The notes below the pieces were generated by a model. It saw only the letters and a program-made list of their open reading frames with translations. It had not been told where the DNA came from and ran no database searches. DNA of 59,595 nucleotides from Actinomycetes bacterium (lineage in GTDB: Bacteria > Actinomycetota > Actinomycetes > DATJPE01). This document shows positions 8,528-18,701 of the stretch, piece after piece (position 1 is the stretch's first letter; every line of letters begins with the position of its first letter). Made by a program: the position numbers and the translations under genes. Location: contig DATJPE010000095.1 of assembly GCA_035506535.1 (NCBI GenBank), positions 1 through 59,595 of the forward strand. Reading direction: 5' to 3'.

Positions 8528-9481
8528 GTGTTCACCGTGCTGGGGGAGTCCCTGGTCGACGTGGTCGTCACGCCCGACGGTGAGCGCCGCGCCCACCCCG
8601 GCGGCAGCCCCGCCAACGTCGCGGTGGGCCTGGCCCGGCTCGGCTCCGCGGTGTGGCTGCTCACCGAGATCGGGGACGACGCGTACGGGCACCTGTTGCG
8701 CGACCACTTCGACGCCAACGGCGTGAACCTGCCGGTCCCGCTGGAGTCCGCGCGCCCGACGTCGATCGCGGAGGCTCGGATCGGGCCGACCGGGGCCGCG
8801 ACCTATGTCTTCGACCTGCGCTGGAACGCTCCCGGGACGGAACGCCCGCTGCCGGCGGGCAGCACCCACGCGCACACGGGGTCCATCGGCGCCCTGCTGC
8901 CTCCGGGGGGCAAGAAGGTGCCCGGCTGGGTCGAGGCGGCGCGAGGCCGCGCGAGCGTGTCCTACGACCCCAACGTGCGTCCGGCGCTCATGGGTGCGGT
9001 GGAGAGCGCCCGGCCCCGCGTGGAGCGGCTGGTCGCCCTCGCCGACGTGGTCAAGGCCAGCGACGAGGACCTGGCCTGGCTGGCGCCGGACACCCCGCTG
9101 GAGGAGGTCGCGAGCTCCTGGCTCGACCTCGGCCCCGCGCTGGTCGTGGTGACCCGGGGCCGTGAGGGCGCTTTCGTCACAGCGCGTTCCGGCAGCTTCG
9201 AGCTGGCCCCGGTCCCCGTGACCGTCGTCGACACTGTCGGTGCGGGGGATGCGTTCATGGCCGGGCTGCTCGACGGGCTGCGGCTGGCCGATCTGCTGGG
9301 CCCGGAGAACCGCGAGGCCCTGTATGGCGCCTCGATCGAGACCTTCGAGGCGCCGCTGCGACGCGCGGCGCTCGTGTCGGCGTACACCTGCTCGCGGCGC
9401 GGCTCCGACCCACCCACGGTCCACGAGCTCGAGGCGTGGGCAGCAGCGCGGGCGGATCGGCCCGGGTCGGCGTTCCGCTGA
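8528..9481 (+). CDS. PfkB-family carbohydrate kinase (fructokinase-like)
   Basis: A 317-residue ribokinase-fold sugar kinase. The N-terminal PfkB signature reads [17 protein letters not shown] (residues 21-37) and the C-terminal signature [19 protein letters not shown] holds the catalytic Asp of [19 protein letters not shown] and [13 protein letters not shown] are typical of bacterial fructokinase/2-keto-sugar kinase branches. It would phosphorylate a hexose or keto-sugar with ATP. It is monocistronic by its own -10 box, 19 bp before the fumarase start. Exact sugar unknown. Confidence 0.85.
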   Translation: MFTVLGESLVDVVVTPDGERRAHPGGSPANVAVGLARLGSAVWLLTEIGDDAYGHLLRDHFDANGVNLPVPLESARPTSIAEARIGPTGAATYVFDLRWNAPGTERPLPAGSTHAHTGSIGALLPPGGKKVPGWVEAARGRASVSYDPNVRPALMGAVESARPRVERLVALADVVKASDEDLAWLAPDTPLEEVASSWLDLGPALVVVTRGREGAFVTARSGSFELAPVPVTVVDTVGAGDAFMAGLLDGLRLADLLGPENREALYGASIETFEAPLRRAALVSAYTCSRRGSDPPTVHELEAWAAARADRPGSAFR

Positions 9482-9487
9482 GCCACC

Positions 9488-9493
9488 TAGGCT
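9488..9493 (+). promoter_or_regulatory. Putative -10 box TAGGCT for class I fumarase
   Basis: TAGGCT is followed by 7 nt and the ATG at 9501. Same hexamer and same spacing as at 8515, so the two genes probably share the same sigma factor and leaderless initiation. Confidence 0.5.
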
Positions 9494-9500
9494 GGGCGAC

Positions 9501-11177
<1,677 letters not shown>

Positions 11178-11208
11178 GCCGTTCCGGCGCGTCGGGCGGC
11201 ATCGGACG

Positions 11209-11214
11209 TACCGT
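11209..11214 (+). promoter_or_regulatory. Putative -10 box TACCGT for fumC
   Basis: TACCGT is followed by 6 nt and the GTG of fumC at 11221. It gives fumC its own leaderless promoter, separate from the upstream fumarase. Confidence 0.45.
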
Positions 11215-11220
11215 CATCGC

Positions 11221-12621
11221 GTGGCCGAGCAGGGATTCCGCATCGAGCACGACACCCTCGGAGAGGTCCTCGTCCCGGCGACGGCGAAGTGGCGCGCGCA
11301 GACCCAGCGGGCGGTAGCCAACTTCCCGGTCAGCGGGGAGCCGGTCGCACCTGAGGTCGTGCACGCGCTGGCCCGGATCAAGGCGGCCGCGGCCCGGGTG
11401 AACGCGCAGCTGGGTGTCATCGACGCGCCGACGGCGCAGGCGGTACGCGCCGCCGCGCTGGACGTCGCATCCGGGGCCTACGACGAGCAGTTCCCGGTCG
11501 ACGTCTTCCAGACCGGCTCGGGCACCTCGACGAACATGAACGTCAACGAGGTCGTGGCCACCCTGGCGAGCGAGGCGCTCGGCCATGACGTCCACCCCAA
11601 CGACGTCGTCAACGCCGGGCAGAGCAGCAACGACACCTTCCCCACCGCGGTGCACGTCGCGGCGGCCACCGGCCTCGTGGCCGACCTCCTGCCCTCGATG
11701 GAGGAGCTCGCGGCCACCCTCCGCGTCCTGGCGGGGCGGCACGCCGAGACCGTGAAGGCGGGACGAACGCACCTCATGGACGCCACGCCGATCACCTTCG
11801 GGCAGGAGGTGGGCGGATGGGCGACGCAGGTGGAGCTGGGGGCCGAGCGCGTACGCACGGCGCTGCCCCGCCTGGCCGCCCTCCCGCTCGGGGGCACCGC
11901 GGTCGGGACGGGCGTCAACGCCACGGCCGGCTTCGCCGCCGCCGTCGTGGCCGAGCTCGTCGAAGCGACCGGGGTGCCGTTCACCGAGGCGCGCGACCAC
12001 GTCGAGGCGCAGTCCGCACGGGACTCCCTCGTCGAGACGTCCGGCCAGCTGCGGGTCGTCGCGGTGTCGTTGACCAAGATCTGCAACGACCTCCGGCTGA
12101 TGAACTCGGGCCCCATGACCGGCCTCGCGGAGATCCGGCTGCCCGACCTGCAGCCCGGGTCGTCGATCATGCCGGGCAAGGTGAACCCGGTGGTGCCCGA
12201 GGCGGTGCTGCAGGTCTGCGCGCAGGTCGTCGGGAACGACGCGACGCTGGCCTGGGCGGGTGCCTCGGGGCTCTTCGAGCTCAACGTGATGATGCCGGTG
12301 ATGGCCCGTAACCTCCTGGAGTCCATCCGGCTGCTCGCCGCCGCCTGCCGCCTCCTGGCGGGCAAGGCGCTGACCGGCCTGGAGGTGGACGCCGAGCGCA
12401 TGCGCGCGTACGCGGAGGCCTCGCCGGCGGTGGCGACCGCGTTGACCCGCTACCTCGGCTACGAGGAGGCGGCCGCCGTGGCCAAGCAGGCGCAGCGCGA
12501 GGGCCGACCCGTGGCTGACGTCGTGGTCGAGCGCGGCCACATCCTCTCCGGCCGTCTCACCGAGGCCGAGCTCGCCGCCGCCCTCGACGTCCTCTCGATG
12601 ACCCACCCCTCTTCCGAATGA
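11221..12621 (+). CDS. fumC: Class II fumarate hydratase
   Basis: A 466-residue member of the fumarase/aspartase superfamily. Visible: [30 protein letters not shown] at the N-terminus (two adjoining motifs), the substrate loop [50 protein letters not shown], and the signature [12 protein letters not shown] whose Ser is the catalytic base. Length is normal for FumC. It needs no metal and tolerates oxygen. The stop codon lies inside the left arm of a 22-bp inverted repeat that probably ends transcription. Confidence 0.95.
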   Translation: MAEQGFRIEHDTLGEVLVPATAKWRAQTQRAVANFPVSGEPVAPEVVHALARIKAAAARVNAQLGVIDAPTAQAVRAAALDVASGAYDEQFPVDVFQTGSGTSTNMNVNEVVATLASEALGHDVHPNDVVNAGQSSNDTFPTAVHVAAATGLVADLLPSMEELAATLRVLAGRHAETVKAGRTHLMDATPITFGQEVGGWATQVELGAERVRTALPRLAALPLGGTAVGTGVNATAGFAAAVVAELVEATGVPFTEARDHVEAQSARDSLVETSGQLRVVAVSLTKICNDLRLMNSGPMTGLAEIRLPDLQPGSSIMPGKVNPVVPEAVLQVCAQVVGNDATLAWAGASGLFELNVMMPVMARNLLESIRLLAAACRLLAGKALTGLEVDAERMRAYAEASPAVATALTRYLGYEEAAAVAKQAQREGRPVADVVVERGHILSGRLTEAELAAALDVLSMTHPSSE

Positions 12622-12671
12622 ACGCGGCGTTCCTCCAATAGGTCCGAGAGAACGCCGCGTTCATTCGGAAG
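12611..12671. repeat. Long perfect inverted repeat, copy 1 (probable bidirectional terminator)
   Basis: Arms 12611-12632 and 12650-12671 are perfect 22-bp reverse complements (core GAATGAACGCGGCGTTC) around a 17-nt loop containing CCAATAGGT. The left arm covers the fumC stop codon. It stands between convergent fumC and the Rieske gene. There is no long T run on either side. A close relative lies at 24305-24363, so it belongs to a dispersed family rather than being a one-off terminator. Confidence 0.85.
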
Positions 12672-12725
12672 GGGAGCGAGCGAGGCCCCCCACCCCCCCC
12701 CCCAGGGCGAGCGGACGGGGGCGCG

Positions 12726-13886
12726 TCAGGAGCGGGCGAGGTAGCCCTCGGCGACCCGGCTGACGAAGTGGTAGACCCCGTCCTCGTCGGGGGCCAGCGG
12801 GCCGGGGATCGAGTGCTCGGAGGACAGCCCGCGCTGGACGGACTCGCAGGCGGCCCAGTCCTGCCGGTTGGTCAGGTCCCAGAAGTCGACGGCATAGGAG
12901 GCGTCGAAGTCGGGCTTCGCGAGCGACTCCTGCGGGAACAGCCACGAGCACTCGACGAACGTGCGGTCCACGGTGATCGGGCGCAGCACGTGGGTCATCA
13001 CGTAGTCGGGGTGCAGGCTGACCAGGATGTTCGGGAAGACCACCACGTACATCACCGTGCGCTGCTCCTGGGGGCTCAGCCCGGTGATCGTCGTACCGCG
13101 GCTCTCGCCGTCGAAGGACATCGTGGCCGCGCCCTCGCGCAGGTCCATCCAGCCACCGACCCAGTCCCCCGGGCCGGTGATGTTCTCGCCGCTCTCCGGC
13201 GGGCTGACCCGGCACAGCTCCGGGTGGATGTTCGAGCAGTGGTAGCACTCCTGGTAGTTCTCGACGATGACCTTCCAGTTCGCCGCGACCTCGTAGGAGT
13301 GGGACGACGCGACCCGCAGGTGCTCCGGGTGGTAGGGCGCCACGATCTCCTCGAGGGAGCCCACGTGGTCCTCGAACGACCCCGCCACCGCGGAGGAGTC
13401 CACGAACACCCACCCGTGCCAGTCGACGACCGGGAGCTCGACCAGGCCGAGGCCCTCGGTGTCGAAGCCCTCGACGTCGCGGAAACCGGGCGCACCCCGC
13501 AGGGAGCCGTCCAGCCGGTACGTCCACGCGTGGTAGGGACAGACGACTGCGCGCTTGGTCACCGAGGCACCGCACGGCAGCAGCTCGTGGGCCCGATGGC
13601 GGCAGACGTTGGCGAAGCCGCGCAACCGCCCGTCCTCGGCGCGGGTGACCAGGACTCCCTCGCTCCCCGCGGCGTACGCCCGCTGGGCGCCGGGATCGGC
13701 GAGGTCGTCCGCCCGGCCCAGGCAGGTCCAGCCCGAGAAGAAGTTCGCCTGCTCCCAGGCGAGGACGTCGGGGTCGACGTACGCCGCCCGCGGCAGCATC
13801 CGGCTCTGCCCGTGCGGCAGCGCGGATTCCGCGACGGCGGAGAGGTCAAGGGGGGCGGGTGTCCCGCGCAGTTGCTGACTGAACAC
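12726..13886 (-). CDS. Rieske non-heme iron oxygenase alpha subunit (quaternary-amine type)
   Basis: A 386-residue ring-hydroxylating-type oxygenase. The Rieske [2Fe-2S] ligands are C95, H97, C116 and H119 in CRHRAHELLP and CPYHAWTYRLDG. The mononuclear iron site is in NYQECYHCSNIHPEL (H216, H221, with E213), and the NYxECYHC form is typical of the GbcA/Stc2/CntA branch that oxidises N-methyl groups of betaines or cleaves carnitine. No reductase partner is encoded nearby, so electrons must come from elsewhere. GTG 13886 is preferred since TACCCT lies 6 nt upstream. The ATG at codon 30 is an alternative. The TetR-type palindrome overlaps the start, so it should be repressed with the rest of the island. 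Confidence 0.85.
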   Translation of the reverse strand: MFSQQLRGTPAPLDLSAVAESALPHGQSRMLPRAAYVDPDVLAWEQANFFSGWTCLGRADDLADPGAQRAYAAGSEGVLVTRAEDGRLRGFANVCRHRAHELLPCGASVTKRAVVCPYHAWTYRLDGSLRGAPGFRDVEGFDTEGLGLVELPVVDWHGWVFVDSSAVAGSFEDHVGSLEEIVAPYHPEHLRVASSHSYEVAANWKVIVENYQECYHCSNIHPELCRVSPPESGENITGPGDWVGGWMDLREGAATMSFDGESRGTTITGLSPQEQRTVMYVVVFPNILVSLHPDYVMTHVLRPITVDRTFVECSWLFPQESLAKPDFDASYAVDFWDLTNRQDWAACESVQRGLSSEHSIPGPLAPDEDGVYHFVSRVAEGYLARS

Positions 13887-13892
13887 ACAGTC
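13877..13892. promoter_or_regulatory. TetR-type operator, site A
   Basis: GACTGAACACACAGTC; with flanks a 7-6-7 perfect palindrome (13875-13881 and 13888-13894). It has the same half-sites and spacing as sites B, C and D. It covers the Rieske gene start and the region just after its -10 box, so bound repressor would block initiation. Confidence 0.75.
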
Positions 13893-13898
13893 AGGGTA
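13893..13898 (-). promoter_or_regulatory. Putative -10 box TACCCT for the leaderless Rieske gene
   Basis: TACCCT on the minus strand is followed by 6 nt and the GTG start. TGACGA 17 nt upstream is a possible weak -35. Confidence 0.45.
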
Positions 13899-13945
13899 CG
13901 CCGTCCCGACCCTGTTCGTCACCAGGTCGACGCGAGGAGATTCGC

Positions 13946-14875
13946 TCAGAGACCGGAGGCGAAGTCCTGCACGCCGGAGTCGCTCTTCTCGCCCCGCGAG
14001 AGCCACTTGAAGAACACGAACCCTAGCGTGACCGCCAGGAGTGACGCGAGGAGCACCAGGGTGGCGAGCGCGTTCAGCGCGGGCGTGGGAGCCGCCCGTG
14101 CGGTGTTGTAGATCTTGACCGACACTGGCTCGGTCGACGCGTCGGAGGACAGGTAGCGGACGATGACGAAGTCGTCCACCACGTCGGCGAAGACGAGGAC
14201 AGCGCTGACGAAGATGGCCGGCATGAGCATCGGCAGCAGGACCCGGCGGATCGAGCCGGTCGGCGAGGCGCCGAGGTCGATCGCGGCCTCCTCGTACTGC
14301 TTGCCGATCGTGATGAGCCTCGCTCGGACGATGACCACCGGATAGGAGAGCTGGAACGTCGTGAGGCCGACCACCTGAGCCGTCGTGCCGAGGTGCAGCG
14401 GTGTCGTGACCTGGGTCACCAGGAAGAGCAGGGCGACCGCGAGCAGCGTCTCCGGGATCACGAACGACAGCAGCATCGCGAAGTTCGCCCCGGAGGGCAG
14501 CCGCCCGTGCCACCGGTCGACGCCGAGCGCGAAGGCGACTCCCAGCGGCACCGTGATCGCGGTCGTCACGACCCCGAGAACGAGGGTGTGCACGAGCGCG
14601 GTGTGCAGGCTCCCGTCGTGCCACACCGAGCGGACCGGATCGCCCCAGTACCAGCGGAACGAGAAGCCCTGCCACACGGTGCGCGACTTGCCCGCGTTGA
14701 ACGAGAACAAGATGGCCACCAGCACCGGCAGCAACGACCAGGCGAGGTAGCCGAAGGTCAGCAGCTGCAGGAAGACGGGCTGGCGCCAGGGGCTCTCCCA
14801 CCAGCCCCACAGCCCGCGCCGACGCTGCGCCCGCGAGGTGACCTCGACGCTCGGCCGTTCCAGGGCGACGGTCAT
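13946..14875 (-). CDS. Polyamine-type ABC transporter permease (PotC-like)
   Basis: A 309-residue inner-membrane permease with six predicted helices, the first at LLTFGYLAWSLLPVLVAILFS. The cytoplasmic EAA loop reads YEEAAIDLGASPTGSIRRVLLPMLMP, which docks on the ATPase. FSFRWYWGDPVRSVW after helix 1 is typical of PotC/PotI. The ATG overlaps the stop of the PotB-like gene by 4 bp, so the two are translationally coupled. Substrate is probably a polyamine, betaine or other cationic amine, judged by family and island context. Confidence 0.88.
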   Translation of the reverse strand: MTVALERPSVEVTSRAQRRRGLWGWWESPWRQPVFLQLLTFGYLAWSLLPVLVAILFSFNAGKSRTVWQGFSFRWYWGDPVRSVWHDGSLHTALVHTLVLGVVTTAITVPLGVAFALGVDRWHGRLPSGANFAMLLSFVIPETLLAVALLFLVTQVTTPLHLGTTAQVVGLTTFQLSYPVVIVRARLITIGKQYEEAAIDLGASPTGSIRRVLLPMLMPAIFVSAVLVFADVVDDFVIVRYLSSDASTEPVSVKIYNTARAAPTPALNALATLVLLASLLAVTLGFVFFKWLSRGEKSDSGVQDFASGL

Positions 14876-15828
14876 GACGCCACGCCCTCGTCGCGCGCGC
14901 TGCGCACGTACAGCAGCATCGGGATCAGCGAGACCGCGAGGACGATGAGCACGAACGCACCGCCCTGCCCCGTCTGTCCCGGGGTGAGCACCGAGTTGTT
15001 GATCAGGTTGCCGACCATCGAGGTGCTGGGTGACGCCGAGAGCAGGTCCGCCGTGTAGTAGTCACCGAGCATCGGCAGGCAGGTCAGCAGCACCGAGGCG
15101 ATGATGGCCGGCATGCTCAGCCGCAGCGTCACCCGACGGAAGGTCTCGAGCCGCCCCGCGCCGAGGTCGCGCGCCGCCTCGAGCACGTTCGGGGAGAAGC
15201 GGTCGAGTCCGGCGTACAGCGGAAGGATCATGTACGGCACGTAGCCGTAGACCAGCCCGAGCACGACGACGTAGGGCTTGCCGTCCAGCCAGTCGACGTT
15301 GGTGTGCAGGACCTTGTTGACGAGGCCGTCGTTCTGCAACAGGTTGACCCACGCCAGCATCCGCATCATGTAGCTGATCCAGAAGGGTGCGATGAGCGCC
15401 GCGAGCAGCCACCCGCGCCGGCGACCGGCGTAGCGCGCGGTGTAGTAGGCGACCGGGTAGGCGACGAACAGGCACATCACACTGGCGGTCAGCACGTATA
15501 CCGCGGTCCGCAGCAGGGCCGGCCCGAAGTAGCCGTCGGACCCGAAGATGTGCGTGAAGACGTAGTTGAACTCGACCGTGTTCCACTCGATCGGGTTCCA
15601 GACCGGGAGCGGTGTTCGGAAGATCGGGTCGATCTGGCCGAAGACGATCGTGAACACGACGTACATCGGCACCAGGAACAGGCTGGCCAGCCAGAGTATC
15701 CCCGGCGAAGCCAGCAGGATCCACAGCCAGTTGCGGCGCGCCCAGTGCGCCAGTCGGACCGCGCGGCCCGCGGGCGGTGGGGAGACCGGTGCCGTTGGTG
15801 GCGGCTCGGTCGTGGCGACCGTGCTCAC
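14872..15828 (-). CDS. Polyamine-type ABC transporter permease (PotB-like)
   Basis: A 318-residue permease. A Pro/Thr-rich N-terminal tail of about 30 residues is followed by helix 1 (LWILLASPGILWLASLFLVP) and five more. The EAA loop reads LEAARDLGAGRLETFRRVTLRLSMP. The GTG at 15828 overlaps the stop of the binding-protein gene (GTGA); a longer frame from 15864 would overlap that gene by 40 bp and lacks support. It forms the membrane channel with the PotC-like partner; the ATPase is on the other strand at 18.7 kb. Confidence 0.88.
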   Translation of the reverse strand: MSTVATTEPPPTAPVSPPPAGRAVRLAHWARRNWLWILLASPGILWLASLFLVPMYVVFTIVFGQIDPIFRTPLPVWNPIEWNTVEFNYVFTHIFGSDGYFGPALLRTAVYVLTASVMCLFVAYPVAYYTARYAGRRRGWLLAALIAPFWISYMMRMLAWVNLLQNDGLVNKVLHTNVDWLDGKPYVVVLGLVYGYVPYMILPLYAGLDRFSPNVLEAARDLGAGRLETFRRVTLRLSMPAIIASVLLTCLPMLGDYYTADLLSASPSTSMVGNLINNSVLTPGQTGQGGAFVLIVLAVSLIPMLLYVRSARDEGVAS

Positions 15829-17156
15829 GCTCCGGCCTTGAACCGGGTCCAGACCTGGTGCCATGCGGCGTCGGCCGCGGGGGGGAGCTCGAGGAGGCGG
15901 TACCCCTCGGTGAAGTACGGGCGCTTGACCACGGCCGCCGACAGGTTCGCGGGGACGTAGCCACCGCTCACCAGCCTGTTCACGTCCAACGCGTTCTGCG
16001 GCGGCTGGTAGCCGATGAAGGCGAAGTTCCCGAGGGCGGTCTTGGTGTCGAGCATGTGGTTGAGGAACAGGTGGGCGAGCACCGGGTTCTTCCCGCCCTT
16101 GAGGATGACCATGAGGTCGTTGTCCACCGAGCCCTTGCCGTCCGGCGGGAACCAGTAGCCGAGGACCGTCGGCGGGGTGCCCTTCGGCAGGTACGACACC
16201 GCGTTGACCACGTCACCCGACCACATCTGGCAGAGGCTGAGCTCGCCCGCCGGCAGGTCGTTGTACATGGTGATGGTGACCTTGGGATGCGTCGCGGCCT
16301 GCATCGACAGCAGCCCGTCCTGCACGTCCTTGATGACGGCGGGGTCCGTGGAGTTGATGTCCGCGCCGCGTCCCTCACGCAGCAGGGGTAGGGCCATGCA
16401 CGTGTGCCAGTCGTCGATGACGGCGACGTTGGAGGACTTCGGGTTCCAGAACACGTCATAGGGGTTCTGCTGCTTGCTCGGGTCGACGGTCGCCTTGTCG
16501 GTCCGCCAGCCGATCCCCGTCGTGTAGACGGTGTACGGGACCGTGTACTGCCAGTTCTGGTCGTACCAGGGGTTGGTGAACTCGGGCCAGACGTTGGAGA
16601 TGTTCGGGATGTAGGAGTGGTTCAACGGGCGGATGAGCCGAGCGGTGACCATCTTCGAGATCTGGTCGTAGCTCGGGAAGTAGATGTCGTACGGCACCTT
16701 GCCGTCACGGATCTTCAGCAGCGCCTCGTCGGTGTCGTTGAACGTCGACACCTGCACCTTGACGTTGTACTTCGCGTACTTCTTCTGGAAGGACTTGATG
16801 GCGTTCGGGTCGATGTAGTCCTCGTAGTTGTACAGCCGCAGCGTGGCGTTCTTCTCGGGCGTGAGGCTGTTGCCGATGATCGGGTTGTCGTCGTAGATCG
16901 GCCAGGTGACCGGGTTGTCCGGAGTGGCGATCTGCAGCCCGCCGGCGGGCCCCGAGGACCGCGCCGCACTGCCCGAGCCGACCGGCGTGCTGCTCGACAG
17001 CGGAACGCCGCCCGGCGTCTGCGAGCCGCAGGCGGCGAGCGTCTCGACCAGACCCGGGCCCACGACGGCCCCCAGCGCGAGGCCACGAAGGAAGGATCGC
17101 CGGCGGATCGGCGCCCTGCGCACGACCCGGTCGCCGTCCTCTCGAGGTCCGACCAC
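15825..17156 (-). CDS. Polyamine/betaine-type ABC substrate-binding lipoprotein (PotD-like)
   Basis: A 443-residue secreted binding protein. The N-terminus has a twin-arginine motif RRRSFLRG (residues 18-25), a hydrophobic stretch, and a lipobox LAAC with Cys at residue 43, so it is probably a Tat-exported lipoprotein. The mature part shows LRLYNYEDYIDPNAIKSFQKKY, split here as LRLYNYEDYI and DPNAIKSFQKKY, then KIRDGKVPYDIYFPSYDQISKM and YTVYTTGIGWRTDK, typical of PotD/PotF. Start GTG 17156 has GGGAGG 4-5 nt upstream. It begins the minus-strand operon binding protein-PotB-PotC, divergent from the aminotransferase across site B. Confidence 0.9.
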   Translation of the reverse strand: MVGPREDGDRVVRRAPIRRRSFLRGLALGAVVGPGLVETLAACGSQTPGGVPLSSSTPVGSGSAARSSGPAGGLQIATPDNPVTWPIYDDNPIIGNSLTPEKNATLRLYNYEDYIDPNAIKSFQKKYAKYNVKVQVSTFNDTDEALLKIRDGKVPYDIYFPSYDQISKMVTARLIRPLNHSYIPNISNVWPEFTNPWYDQNWQYTVPYTVYTTGIGWRTDKATVDPSKQQNPYDVFWNPKSSNVAVIDDWHTCMALPLLREGRGADINSTDPAVIKDVQDGLLSMQAATHPKVTITMYNDLPAGELSLCQMWSGDVVNAVSYLPKGTPPTVLGYWFPPDGKGSVDNDLMVILKGGKNPVLAHLFLNHMLDTKTALGNFAFIGYQPPQNALDVNRLVSGGYVPANLSAAVVKRPYFTEGYRLLELPPAADAAWHQVWTRFKAGA

Positions 17157-17182
17157 TCAGCCTCCCAGTAGTGAGGAGTGCC

Positions 17183-17212
17183 TTGCCTGGCACCACGACG
17201 CTTACATAGACT
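17183..17212 (+). promoter_or_regulatory. Promoter of the aminotransferase-ATPase operon
   Basis: TTGCCT (17183-17188), an 18-nt spacer, then TAGACT (17207-17212). The -10 box is fused to the left half of operator site B. The same TAGACT-operator fusion is seen at 20540 and 26023. The inferred leader to ATG 17318 is about 100 nt. Confidence 0.6.
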
Positions 17213-17224
17213 GAACGCTCAGTC
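17209..17224. promoter_or_regulatory. TetR-type operator, site B
   Basis: GACTGAACGCTCAGTC, a perfect 6-4-6 palindrome overlapping the -10 box TAGACT. It lies between the divergent PotD-like and aminotransferase genes, so one site could control both directions; on the minus strand it contains TTGACT, a good -35 for the transporter operon, though no good -10 follows. Confidence 0.8.
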
Positions 17225-17317
17225 AACCCTTGGAAGCCCCTGGGGACGTCACAAGTCGGACACCCTACGCGCGGCTACCTGAAGGGTTGTTGAGACCGCA
17301 GAGGGAATGGGGCAGGC

Positions 17318-18697
17318 ATGAGCCTGGCAACCGTGGTGACCGACCCGATGACGGCGCGACTCGACGAGCTGATCGCCGCCGAGGAGGAGGTGTTCCTGCG
17401 GCGCCAGCCGGTGTCCGCGGCGCTCGTCGCACGAGCCCGCTGCTCCCTCGCCGGCGGGGCGACGTCGAACTGGCAGATCGCCTCGCCACAGGCCGTTTGG
17501 CTCAGCCACGGGCTCGCCGGCCACGTCTTCGACGTCGATGGGACCGAGTACGTCGACATGCACGGCGGGTACGGCGTCTCGCTGGTCGGTCACGCCCACC
17601 CGGCGATCGTGCGCGCCGTTCAGGAGCGGGTCACGCGGGGGACGCACTTCGCCCAGCCGACCGAGGACGCGATCGTGGTCGCCGAGGAGCTGGCCCGGCG
17701 CTTCGGCCTCCCCCTCTGGCGCTTCTCGAACTCCGGCACCGAGACGACGATGGACGCGGTCCACCTCATGCGGGCGGTGACCGGGCGCGACTACATCATC
17801 AAGGTGGAGGGTGCCTACCACGGCCACCACGACTCGGTGGAGGTTTCGGTCCTGCCCGACGCCGAGGACGTGGGTCCCGCCGACCACCCGGTCGGGGTCG
17901 CCGGCAGCAGCGGCATCCCGAAAGCCATCCGCGACCTGGTCGTCGTGGTCGGCTTCAACGACCTCGGCGCGGTGGCCCGCGCGCTGGACGAGCACCCCGG
18001 ACAGGTCGCCGGCATGATCATGGAGCCGGTCATGATGAACGCCGGCATCATCCCCCCGGATCCCGGCTACCTCGAGGGGGCTCGCGACCTCCTGCACGCC
18101 CACGGCGCGTTGCTCGCCTTCGACGAGGTCAAGACCGGCCTGACCGTCGGCCCCGGCGGGGCCACCGCGCTGTACGGCGTCACGCCCGACCTGGTCTGCC
18201 TCGCGAAGGCGTTGGGCGGCGGGCTGCCCGTGGCGGCGATCGGCGGGGTCGCCGAGGTGATGGAGGCGATCGCCGACGGCACGTACGAGCAGGTGGGGAC
18301 CTTCAATGGCAACCCGCTGTCCATGGCAGCGGCCCGCGCCACGTTGCTGGAGGCGCTGACCCCGCGGGCGTACGCGCACCTGGACGTGCTGCGCACGCGG
18401 CTGGTCGGGGGCATCACGCAGACGCTGGAGGACAGCGGCTTCTCGTGGCCTGTCGTGGCCGTCGGTGCGAAGGGCTGCATCACCTTCCGGGGCGCCGCCG
18501 TACGCAACTACCGGGACTTCTTGGAGATCGACGACCGGCTGGGTTACCTTCACTGGCTCGTCCAGCACAACGGAGGAGTCTTCATGCCCCCCTGGGGGAA
18601 GGTCGAGCAGTGGCTCGTCAGCGTCCAGCACACCGAGGCCGACGTCGACCGCTTCCTCGGCAACGTCTCTCGCCTCGCCTCCCTCGTGAGGGGCTGA
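17318..18697 (+). CDS. Class III PLP aminotransferase (glutamate-1-semialdehyde aminomutase-like)
   Basis: A 459-residue fold-type I enzyme. Visible are GGATSNWQIASPQAVWLSHG, the VDMHGGYGVSLVGHAHPAI region, FSNSGTETTMDAVHLMRAVTGR, EGAYHGHHDSVEVS, LLAFDEVKTGL (Asp contacts PLP) and CLAKALGGGLPVAAIGG with the Schiff-base Lys near residue 297. GSA aminomutase relatives in catabolic islands usually act on omega- or beta-amino acids rather than in heme synthesis. It is followed after 4 bp by the importer ATPase, so both are made from site B. In this island it could remove the nitrogen after demethylation; that is inference. Confidence 0.85.
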   Translation: MSLATVVTDPMTARLDELIAAEEEVFLRRQPVSAALVARARCSLAGGATSNWQIASPQAVWLSHGLAGHVFDVDGTEYVDMHGGYGVSLVGHAHPAIVRAVQERVTRGTHFAQPTEDAIVVAEELARRFGLPLWRFSNSGTETTMDAVHLMRAVTGRDYIIKVEGAYHGHHDSVEVSVLPDAEDVGPADHPVGVAGSSGIPKAIRDLVVVVGFNDLGAVARALDEHPGQVAGMIMEPVMMNAGIIPPDPGYLEGARDLLHAHGALLAFDEVKTGLTVGPGGATALYGVTPDLVCLAKALGGGLPVAAIGGVAEVMEAIADGTYEQVGTFNGNPLSMAAARATLLEALTPRAYAHLDVLRTRLVGGITQTLEDSGFSWPVVAVGAKGCITFRGAAVRNYRDFLEIDDRLGYLHWLVQHNGGVFMPPWGKVEQWLVSVQHTEADVDRFLGNVSRLASLVRG

Positions 18698-18701
18698 GCA
18701 G

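Noticed and set aside
12726-14810. A 694-codon open frame running through the Rieske gene and beyond
   Set aside because: The upstream half is antisense-frame noise over the PotC-like gene, rich in Arg/Pro; the Rieske protein starts near 13886.
15825-15864. Earlier start for the PotB-like permease at 15864
   Set aside because: It would overlap the binding-protein gene by 40 bp with no Shine-Dalgarno, while GTG 15828 gives a standard 4-bp GTGA overlap.
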